Below are positions 1 to 5,886 of a stretch of DNA of 8,200 nt, piece by piece. How positions within the stretch are numbered: the stretch's first letter is position 1; each line of letters begins with the position of its first letter. A model generated the notes under the pieces. It had not been told where the DNA came from. It was given only the letters and a program-made list of their open reading frames with translations, and searched no databases. The position numbers were made by a program, and so were the translations under genes. Where the stretch lies: NCBI GenBank assembly GCA_021160185.1, contig JAGHDA010000485.1:1-8200 (forward strand), read 5' to 3'. The stretch is from Verrucomicrobiota bacterium (GTDB lineage: Bacteria > Verrucomicrobiota > Verrucomicrobiia > Limisphaerales > CAZBKV01).

Positions 1-19
1 GGGATGGAGCGCTTGCGCC

Positions 20-3000
20 ATGAACCGCGAAGAATCCCGCCCCCAACGAACGCGCTTCCTGTTCGGCCCGGCGGGAACGGGCAAAACCTGGCGGTGTCTG
101 GAGGAAATTCACCGCCGCCTGGAACAGTCCCCGGAAGGACGGCCGCTCCTCTTCCTCGCTCCAAGGCAGGCCACCTATCAGCTTGAACGCCAACTCCTCA
201 GCCGGGGCGAACTCCAGGGCTGGTCGCGGCTCCACATCCTTTCCTTCGAGCGCTGCGCCCGCTTCATCCTGGAAGATCTCCGCGAGCCGACGCCCCCCTT
301 GCTGGAAGAATCCGGCCGGGCGATGGTGACGCGCGCTCTCCTGGCCGAGCTGGAAAACCGCCTCCGCGTCTTCCGGCCCGGCTCCCGCGGCTCGGGCCTC
401 GCCGCCGAAATCGGCGCGCTGCTGGAAGAATGCCGCCGACGCCGTCTCAGCCCCGAACAACTGGAGCGCCTCGCCGAGCGGACGCGCGAATTCCCCCTCC
501 TCCAGGCCAAACTCGCCGATCTGGGCCTCCTGGCCCGCGCCTACGCGCAATGGCTTCGGGATCGGAACCTGAGCGACGCGGAAACTCATCTGGACCTTGC
601 GGCCGCGGCGCTTCGCAAACGCGTCGCCGGGACCCGCGCCGGCGGAAACGCCGGCCCTTTCCCCTTCGAAGGGCTGTGGCTGGACGGGTTCGCCCAGCTC
701 ACTCCCCAGGAAACTGAGCTGCTTTGCGCGTTGATCCCGCTCTGCGAGGAATCCGTCCTCGCCTTCTGCGCGGAGCCGGAAGCGGTCGCGGGAACGCGGG
801 CCCCGGACCCGCTCTCGACCTGGAGTTTTCCGGCGCAAACGGCGCGCCGCTTGTGGGAACGGCTCGAGGAAGAAGGCGTTTCCTGCGCTGTCGAACCGCT
901 CGTCCGACGCGCTGAGAGAAGCCGCTTCGCCCGCGCCCCCGCGCTGGCTCGCCTGGAAGCCGGCTGGGAGGTCCCGCCGGCCAAGCCCGCCGCTCCTGGA
1001 GAACAGCTCCGGCTCCTCGCGCTGGACAGCCCCGAAGCCGAAGCGGTTTGGACGGCCCGGCAAATCCTCCGGCGCGTCCGAGCCGGATGGCGGTTCCGGG
1101 ACATGGCGGTGATTTTGCGCTCTCTAGAGCCCTACCACGCCGCAATCGCCCGGGCGTTCGGCGCCTACGACATCCCGTTCTTCCTTGACCGGCGAGAGCC
1201 CGTCGCTCATCACCCGCTGGCGGAGCTGACCCGATCCGCCCTTCGGCTCGCGGCGTTCGGCTGGACGCCCGAGGACCTGTTCGCCTGCCTCAAAAGCGGC
1301 CTTCTGCCCATAACCGAAGAGGAAGCCGACTTGTTCGAGGCGGAGGCAATCGCGCGGGGCTGGCGCGGGGCGGAATGGTTCGGCCCCCTCCTCTGCCGAG
1401 GCGCGCCCGCCCTCCAGAAGAAACTGGAGAGGATCCGCGACCGGTTTCTGCCCCCGCTCGAACGGTTCCACCGCGCCCTCCTCGGCAAAAAAGGCCGCGC
1501 CGGCAGGCGGCCGCCCGCGGCCTCGGGAAGCGGCGCGGAGACGCTCGACGGAGCGCGCCTTGCCAAGGCGGTCTTCGCCCTCTGGAAAGAGATCCGGGCC
1601 CAAAAGACCCTGGCGCGATGGGCGGAGCAGGCCGACGCCCCGGACCCCGCCAACCCGCCCGACCCGCTCGCCCGGCAGATCCATGCGGCCGCGTTTGAGC
1701 AGCTCGCCGGTTGGCTAGAAAACGCAGCCTTGGCCTTCGCCGACCGGCCCGCGCCGCTGGAGGAATGGCCGGACGTGGTCGAGGCAGGCTTGGCGGAGCT
1801 GAGCGTGGGCGTGGTGCCGCCTGCGCTGGATCAGGTGCTGGTGGGAGCCGTGGATCGCTCGCGCAACCCCGAATTGAAAGGGGTCTTCCTCCTCGGCTTC
1901 AACGAAGGCCTTTTCCCCGACTGCGCTCCCGCCGCGCCTCTCTTGACCGAAGAGGAAACCCGCTTGCTCGCCGACCGTGGCGCGCCGGTCGGCCTGGATC
2001 TCCGAGAGCGGTTGGCCCGGGAGAATTACCTCGCCTACATCGCCTGCACCCGCGCCTCGGAGCGATTGGCCATCCTTTGGTCCCGCCGTTCGGCTGAGGG
2101 CAATGCCCTCAACCCTTCGCCATTTATCCATAATATCCGGCGGATTTTCCCCGCCTTGGAGATCGAGCGGCCGGAGCTGGAGGCGGAAATCCGAAGCGAT
2201 CCGGCGCATCCGAACGAGCTGAGGCCGGCGCTTTTGCGGGCCCTCCTCAACCGCGCGCGCCCGGAGGAACTTCCGGAAGCCGCAGCCCGGCTTTTCCCGC
2301 GCCCGCCCCGACCGCCCGCGCCGAAAGCGCCCGAACGCCTGGATCCGGCGCTTTGCGCCCGGCTGTATCCCCAAAGCGTGGTGGAGACGTTTCCCACAGC
2401 CTTGGAGATTTTCGCGGCGTGCCCGTTCCGGTTCTTCGTCGAGTTTGTCTTGCAAGGACGCGAACCCTCTGAGTTCGCCTTCGACCCCGCCGCAAGGGGC
2501 GGCTTTCTCCACCGGGCCATGGCCGAGTTTCACCGCGCCCTGCGCCAAGCCGGCCAGAGCTGGGCCCAAACCGCGCCGGAGGAGGCCGCGGTCTTGATCG
2601 ACGAAATCGCCGAACGGCTTCGCAAAGAATTCGGGGAAGGCGAGCTGCTCCGCGGCCCGCACAGCGACCTGGAATTTGAAGCCGGCCGCCGCCTGCTCCG
2701 CCGGTTGGTTCGGGTTCTGACCGCCTGGCACGGCGACACTTATTCCCTGGAGCCCGCCGTCGCGGAATGGGCGTTCGGCGGGCAACATGGCGGCGCGCCG
2801 GCCTTGGAAATCGCCCTGCCGGGCGGGGGCCTTCTGCGGCTTCGGGGGCGCGTTGACCGCATCGACTGCGCGCCCGCGCCTTCGGGAGAAGCGCTCCGAT
2901 TTGCGGTGCTCGACTACAAAAGCGGCAGAACCCTCGGCTTGACGCCGGCCCTGCTCCGCCACGGCGTGCAGCTTCAGCTTCCCCTCTACGTTCTGGCCGC

Positions 3001-3487
3001 CAAGGCGCTCGCCGAGCATTGGGCCGACGGCGTGCGAGCCGAACCGATCGGAATGTTTCATGTCCCTCTCCGCCCCAGGCGGGAGAAAAGCAATCAGTCT
3101 ACGGAGCTGAGCGAGGAAGAAGCCCGCGCGCGCGCGCGCCAGAAAAGCTACCGACACCGCGGCCGCTTTGACATCGGCGCGCTGGATCTGCTGGCCCGCC
3201 CCCCAAAAGAGGGCGCCGCGGAGGAGCCGGTCAGCCTCCAGTTCAGCTACCCGAAAAAGCGCGCGCTGCAGAAGAACTACAAGGACCCGGTTTCCGCCGA
3301 AGAATTCGCCGCCATTCTGGAGCATTCGCGAAAACTCGCCGAGGAATTCGGGAAACGGATTCTTGAGGGCGATATCGCCGTGTCTCCTTACAGCTTCCGC
3401 GGCCAAAAAGCCTGCGACACCTGCCCCTGGGCGGCGGTGTGCCGCATCGATCCGTGGACCCACCGCTTCCGGGTCCTGAATCCGTGA
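20..3487 (+). CDS. addB: AddB/RexB-like ATP-dependent helicase-nuclease subunit (PD-(D/E)XK, Fe-S)
   Basis: The 1155-residue product resembles the AddB subunit of AddAB, the RecBCD-like complex that resects double-strand breaks for RecA-dependent recombination in the cytoplasm. Seen directly: Walker A GPAGTGKT at residues 16-23; a motif Ia-like APRQAT near 47; the AddB-type stretch from D612-R613 to NEGLFP around 630; a motif VI-like ACTRASERL around T677-R678; a Pro-rich linker near 759-775; and a RecB-family nuclease core with H831, D946, D965-Y-K967 and a QLQLPLY motif at 984-990. Four cysteines, C801, C1132, C1135 and C1141, have the one-plus-three layout (CxxCx5C at the C-terminus) of the iron-sulfur cluster known in Bacillus AddB. 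Length is close to the family norm of about 1150-1170. The ATG at 20 follows GGAG at 6-9 with ten bases between. The frame ending in TGA at 21-23 would give a typical ATGA overlap with an upstream gene, but too little is visible to prove it. No addA is in the window. Family assignment is firm; the exact AddB versus RexB label is less so. Confidence 0.93.
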   Translation: MNREESRPQRTRFLFGPAGTGKTWRCLEEIHRRLEQSPEGRPLLFLAPRQATYQLERQLLSRGELQGWSRLHILSFERCARFILEDLREPTPPLLEESGRAMVTRALLAELENRLRVFRPGSRGSGLAAEIGALLEECRRRRLSPEQLERLAERTREFPLLQAKLADLGLLARAYAQWLRDRNLSDAETHLDLAAAALRKRVAGTRAGGNAGPFPFEGLWLDGFAQLTPQETELLCALIPLCEESVLAFCAEPEAVAGTRAPDPLSTWSFPAQTARRLWERLEEEGVSCAVEPLVRRAERSRFARAPALARLEAGWEVPPAKPAAPGEQLRLLALDSPEAEAVWTARQILRRVRAGWRFRDMAVILRSLEPYHAAIARAFGAYDIPFFLDRREPVAHHPLAELTRSALRLAAFGWTPEDLFACLKSGLLPITEEEADLFEAEAIARGWRGAEWFGPLLCRGAPALQKKLERIRDRFLPPLERFHRALLGKKGRAGRRPPAASGSGAETLDGARLAKAVFALWKEIRAQKTLARWAEQADAPDPANPPDPLARQIHAAAFEQLAGWLENAALAFADRPAPLEEWPDVVEAGLAELSVGVVPPALDQVLVGAVDRSRNPELKGVFLLGFNEGLFPDCAPAAPLLTEEETRLLADRGAPVGLDLRERLARENYLAYIACTRASERLAILWSRRSAEGNALNPSPFIHNIRRIFPALEIERPELEAEIRSDPAHPNELRPALLRALLNRARPEELPEAAARLFPRPPRPPAPKAPERLDPALCARLYPQSVVETFPTALEIFAACPFRFFVEFVLQGREPSEFAFDPAARGGFLHRAMAEFHRALRQAGQSWAQTAPEEAAVLIDEIAERLRKEFGEGELLRGPHSDLEFEAGRRLLRRLVRVLTAWHGDTYSLEPAVAEWAFGGQHGGAPALEIALPGGGLLRLRGRVDRIDCAPAPSGEALRFAVLDYKSGRTLGLTPALLRHGVQLQLPLYVLAAKALAEHWADGVRAEPIGMFHVPLRPRREKSNQSTELSEEEARARARQKSYRHRGRFDIGALDLLARPPKEGAAEEPVSLQFSYPKKRALQKNYKDPVSAEEFAAILEHSRKLAEEFGKRILEGDIAVSPYSFRGQKACDTCPWAAVCRIDPWTHRFRVLNP

Positions 3488-3526
3488 AGAGTCCGCCCCT
3501 TAACCGTTGCCAAGGCGGCCGGGACT

Positions 3527-3610
3527 TCACACTTCCACGCCCCACGCCTTCCGCACGACCGCTCCGATCAAGAACGAAAGCAACGCCACGCCCAGGCTGG
3601 CGCCCGCCAT
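3527..3610 (-). other. Hydrophobic 27-residue frame: possible 3' part of the broken membrane gene or a tiny ORF
   Basis: Reading from an ATG at 3610, two bases past the stop of the preceding membrane-protein frame, gives a 27-residue peptide with one clear membrane-like stretch (AGASLGVALLSFLIGAVV) followed by a basic and aromatic tail (RKAW) and TGA at 3529-3527. This frame is also open upstream to 3754. A single -1 change of frame (equal to one missing base) between about 3616 and 3680 would join it to the preceding gene and give a product of about 140 residues with three spans. Alternatives are a real short single-span peptide translated by re-initiation, or chance. No ribosome-binding site of note precedes the ATG. 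Confidence 0.25.
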
Positions 3611-3612
3611 CT

Positions 3613-3945
3613 TCAGAAACCGGGAGCGGCAGGGCGGTCCCGGGCCGCGGAGATGTAAAATGTGAAGCGCCAAATGATCGGGACAGCGTTCCGCGCCGTC
3701 CAGGCAAACGCCGCCAGATAGCCGCTCACGAGAAACCAAGGGAAGATCAGGCAAAGCGCCGTCCTGAGATAAGCGACGCCCGCATAGAGCGCGGCGCGGC
3801 GCGGCCTTGGATGGCTTGCCCGCGCCGCCAGGCGTCGATGGACGCAGCGCTCGGTGATTTCAACGCGCTGGATCCGCCCGATCATCCGGCGCGCCGACTC
3901 AGGAAGCCCTTCGGCCCCCCTAGGACGGGAGCGCGACTCGTCCAT
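3613..3945 (-). CDS. Unrecognised small membrane protein, possibly frameshifted
   Basis: I do not recognise a family. Read from the ATG at 3945, the 110-residue product has a charged, Arg-rich first half and a strongly hydrophobic second half. One likely membrane span lies at about residues 55-82 (from AALYAGVAYL through FLVSGYLAAFAW) and a shorter one at about 87-100 (AVPIIWRFTFYIS). It ends abruptly with a TGA at 3615-3613. Codon third positions look GC-rich as in the neighbours. The frame is open upstream to a TTG at 3987; neither start has a good ribosome-binding site. AAGGAG at 4008-4003 lies 15 bases before the TTG, which is too far for a normal site. It lies just downstream of the isomerase gene in the same direction. 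Immediately after its stop, another frame encodes a further hydrophobic segment, so this may be the front of a longer protein broken by an indel. It may also be a chance frame, since the opposite strand is open as well. Confidence 0.4.
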   Translation of the reverse strand: MDESRSRPRGAEGLPESARRMIGRIQRVEITERCVHRRLAARASHPRPRRAALYAGVAYLRTALCLIFPWFLVSGYLAAFAWTARNAVPIIWRFTFYISAARDRPAAPGF

Positions 3946-4014
3946 CCGAGTTATCCGGGGCGGGTTCCGCTGGGCAGGCGCGGCCAAGGCCGCCGCGCCC
4001 CGCTCCTTGCGCGC

Positions 4015-5061
4015 TCAATCTCCCAACAGATGGTCCAGCGTCATCTGGTCCAGCTCGGCGTAATTGCGGTCGGCGATCAACTTCTTGGCAGTTTCTTCGT
4101 CGAAGGTCCGCGCTTTCTCCAGAAGCCGGAGGAAAGTCTTCCGGCTGTTTTCCAGGTGGAGCGTCCAATGTTCGACTTTCGTGGTGCGGTAGGGATGCAC
4201 GTCAAAGGCCACATATTCGCCTTTGCGGCCGTAGCCGTTGCGCTCCAGCGCGCGGACCTGGTTGAAGGCGGAGCGGAGGTTGACGCTGCCGAAAGGTTTG
4301 TCCTGGTCAAATTTGAGCCCGTTTTGGTCGTTGAGATGGATCGACCACAACTTGCCGAAGGCGCAGGCGAAATCGATCTCGTCCGCCGGATCCAACCCGG
4401 CCAGGATGGCATGGGCGCTTTCGATCAGGCAGCCCACGCGTTTGGGATCGCGCGTCAGATGCGCCAGCGCCAGCGCGTGGCCGATGGTCGGCACGTACGC
4501 TTGATCCATCGGCTCGTTAGGCTTGGGCTCGATGGCGACGCGGATTTTCTTGTCGTAAGCCAGCATCTTGTCAATGGCGTCGGCGATCCGCTCGACCGCC
4601 TTTCGGCCGTCCTTGCTCTCGCGGATATAGGTGCCTTCGCGCGCCAGCCACAGGACGATGAGATCAGTCCCCAGGGTCCGGGCGATGTCGATGCAGCGCA
4701 GGCAGCGCTCGATCGCATATCGGCGGCACTTGGGATCGTTGTTGGTAAACGCGCCGTCGATCGTACGGGGGCTGAACCAAAGCCGCGGAGCAACCATCTC
4801 GGCCGCGACGCCCGCGTCGCTGAGCTTTTTCTTAACCTCCTTGGCCTCCTCCAGAAGCTCCTTGTCCGACTTCTGATCGATGTCCGGCACGACGTCGTCG
4901 TCGTGGAACATCATCGCGTCGAAGCCGATTTCCTTAAGCTTCTCCAGCTTCCAATCGAAGCTTTGAGGCGGCCGCGTGGGCGGGCCGTAAGGGTCTTGGC
5001 CCTCGCTCAAGTTCCACGGACCAAAACAGAACCGATACGTGCGCTCTTTTTTTTCCGGCAT
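4015..5061 (-). CDS. Xylose-isomerase-like TIM-barrel sugar isomerase, divergent active site
   Basis: The 348-residue product aligns by eye over its whole length with the short (class I, Streptomyces-type) xylose isomerases, which interconvert aldoses and ketoses using two divalent metals. Matching landmarks: FGPW...DPYG near residue 13-26; FHDDD at 52-56 (H53, D56); FTNND at 105-109; LWLAREG at 137-143; the signature AIEPKPNEP at 176-184 (E178, K180); PTIGHALA at 191-198; E214 and H217; LNDQNGLKFDQD at 243-254 (D252, D254); D287; and a typical C-terminus, LDHLLGD. Unlike the family, the metal-1 Asp (D245 in Streptomyces) is H242, and Lys289 is H289. The substrate-wall region also differs: Phe94 becomes W95 and the Trp16 site is not retained. 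Substrate is therefore uncertain and I give no xylA symbol. I chose the ATG at 5061 because GGAAGGA lies eight bases upstream and homology begins right after it; an upstream in-frame start at 5172 would overlap the ACT gene. Codons 3-5 contain a run of eight A. The gene follows the ACT gene by 70 bases. Confidence 0.88.
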   Translation of the reverse strand: MPEKKERTYRFCFGPWNLSEGQDPYGPPTRPPQSFDWKLEKLKEIGFDAMMFHDDDVVPDIDQKSDKELLEEAKEVKKKLSDAGVAAEMVAPRLWFSPRTIDGAFTNNDPKCRRYAIERCLRCIDIARTLGTDLIVLWLAREGTYIRESKDGRKAVERIADAIDKMLAYDKKIRVAIEPKPNEPMDQAYVPTIGHALALAHLTRDPKRVGCLIESAHAILAGLDPADEIDFACAFGKLWSIHLNDQNGLKFDQDKPFGSVNLRSAFNQVRALERNGYGRKGEYVAFDVHPYRTTKVEHWTLHLENSRKTFLRLLEKARTFDEETAKKLIADRNYAELDQMTLDHLLGD

Positions 5062-5131
5062 GGCGTGAATCCTTCCGCCTTCTCCCTTCCCTGGCAACTC
5101 CAAACTGCGGTCGCCTCCCCGCGCGCCCGAT

Positions 5132-5719
5132 TCATGCGCCGTCGCAAGAAACGCCGCTCTTTGCGGGCTCATGCACGTCCAACTCTAGATCCACCATCAG
5201 GTCGGCGGCCGCTTTCTCCAGCTCCTCCCTCAGTTCCTTCATCGAGCACGTCTCGGGCGCGTTCGCCACGCAGCGGAGCCGGAAGATCGCTTCGCCCGAC
5301 ATGGGCGCGCTCTCGCGCCGGCTGTCCAGCTCCTCGATGCTCGCCTCCTTTTTGGCCAACGCGCCGGCCAGCTCCCGCACAATCCCCGGCCGGTCCTGGC
5401 CTGTCACGTTGAGGATCACACGTCGGTTTGGAGGCGGCTCTTCCCCCTGATCGGGCTTGACCACAATCGCAAAGCCCTTGTGCTCCTTCAGGGTCACCTC
5501 CAGCTCTTCGCGCCGGTTTGCCGGAATCTCCACCCGCAGGATCCCCGCAAACTCGCCGCCCAGCCGGCACATCCGGCTTTCCAGCCAGTTGCCGCCGCTC
5601 TTCGCGACCAGCGCAGCCAACTGTTCGACCAAACCGGGACGGTCGCGCCCGATCACCGTCATCACCATCGGAACAGCACTCATGAAACAGAGCATGGACA
5701 GGCGGCCACGATTAGACAA
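5132..5719 (-). CDS. GcvR-like protein with two ACT domains
   Basis: The 195-residue product has two ACT domains, at about residues 17-85 and 100-178, each opening with a beta strand and a DRPG loop (26-29 in TVIGRDRPGLV; 109-112 in NVTGQDRPGIV). GGNWLESRMCRLGGEFAGIL at 42-61 is typical of the glycine cleavage system repressor GcvR family, which is about 190 residues long. In Escherichia coli, GcvR restrains the activator GcvA when glycine is low; whether this protein does so is unknown, since no gcvA or glycine-cleavage gene is nearby and stand-alone relatives are common. There is no DNA-binding domain or membrane segment. Start: TTG at 5719 is preceded by GGAGG at 5730-5726 with a six-base spacer, a strong site. 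The ATG at 5683 (residue 13) lies nearer the start of homology but has no clear ribosome-binding site of its own. It ends 70 bases before the isomerase-like gene. Confidence 0.87.
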   Translation of the reverse strand: MSNRGRLSMLCFMSAVPMVMTVIGRDRPGLVEQLAALVAKSGGNWLESRMCRLGGEFAGILRVEIPANRREELEVTLKEHKGFAIVVKPDQGEEPPPNRRVILNVTGQDRPGIVRELAGALAKKEASIEELDSRRESAPMSGEAIFRLRCVANAPETCSMKELREELEKAAADLMVDLELDVHEPAKSGVSCDGA

Positions 5720-5769
5720 GCTAAACCTCCACCCCTCAAAACGCGCCCTCTATAAGGCGCGCTGCACAT
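5680..5769 (-). CDS. Possible 29-residue upstream ORF overlapping the ACT gene start
   Basis: ATG at 5769 is preceded by AGGGG at 5781-5777 with a seven-base spacer. The frame runs 29 codons and ends at TGA 5682-5680, which overlaps the ATG at 5683 as ATGA, the layout of translational coupling. The peptide has a basic first half and a Cys-containing hydrophobic second half (LACLIVAAC). It resembles no family I know, and it overlaps the ACT gene in another frame, so it may well be untranslated. Confidence 0.15.
   Translation of the reverse strand: MCSAPYRGRVLRGGGLACLIVAACPCSVS
5717..5730 (-). promoter_or_regulatory. Ribosome-binding site favouring a TTG start for the ACT gene
   Basis: GGAGG at 5730-5726, spacer TTTAGC, then TTG at 5719-5717. 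This is the best ribosome-binding site next to any start of this gene and favours the non-ATG start over ATG codons at 5695 and 5683. The call rests on sequence complementarity only. Confidence 0.55.
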
Positions 5770-5784
5770 AAACCCACCCCTCAA
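5722..5784 (-). repeat. Imperfect direct repeat flanking a small hairpin upstream of the ACT gene
   Basis: On the - strand TTGAGGGGTGGGTTTA (5784-5769) recurs as TTGAGGGGTGGAGGTTTA (5739-5722), offset by 45 bases and differing by a two-base AG insertion. Each copy contains a purine-rich ribosome-binding-like core and lies directly before a possible start codon (ATG at 5769, TTG at 5719). Between the copies, CGCGCC (5761-5756) and GGCGCG (5747-5742) can form a six-pair stem with an eight-base AT-containing loop. The repeat is seen directly; any regulatory role is inference. It may be a simple local duplication. Confidence 0.5.
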
Positions 5785-5793
5785 GGCCGCAGC

Positions 5794-5806
5794 CCCCCAA
5801 CGGGGG
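5794..5806. other. Short perfect hairpin, CCCCC-AAC-GGGGG
   Basis: A five-pair all-G/C stem with a three-base loop lies in the gap between the fucosidase stop (5887) and the ACT gene. There is no T-run on either side, so it does not qualify as an intrinsic terminator. It could slow RNA decay or be chance in GC-rich spacer. Confidence 0.3.
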
Positions 5807-5886
5807 ACGAACCGCCCCACGCCAAGGGCCGCGCGGCGCAAGCGGCTATCGATGTGGGGAGGCGGCGCGCAGGAAGACAACGCTCC

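Noticed and set aside
3125..3138. Seven CG repeats in addB
   Set aside because: The run encodes alternating Ala-Arg in a charged helix (EEARARARQKS) and follows from codon bias; nothing suggests a contingency locus beyond the simple repeat.
1715..3463. 582-codon open frame on the - strand inside addB
   Set aside because: It is antisense to the AddB nuclease half, where conserved motifs and the Fe-S cysteines fix the real frame. Composition is typical of a shadow frame.
3493..3518. CCGCC...GGCGG inverted repeat just after the addB stop, considered as a bidirectional terminator
   Set aside because: The stem is only five pairs with a loop of 16 bases, and neither side has a T-run; it is too weak to call in DNA this rich in G and C.
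3439..5412. 657-codon open frame on the + strand
   Set aside because: It lies opposite the isomerase-like and ACT genes, which have clear family motifs and start sites. Its product is Arg/Pro-rich with no recognisable motif at its start, as expected for an antisense shadow in GC-rich DNA.
5749..5755. TTATAG on the - strand as a -10 element for the ACT gene
   Set aside because: The only -35-like hexamer (TTGAGG at 5784-5779) is 23 bases away, too far for a normal spacer, and the AT bases form the loop of the hairpin there.
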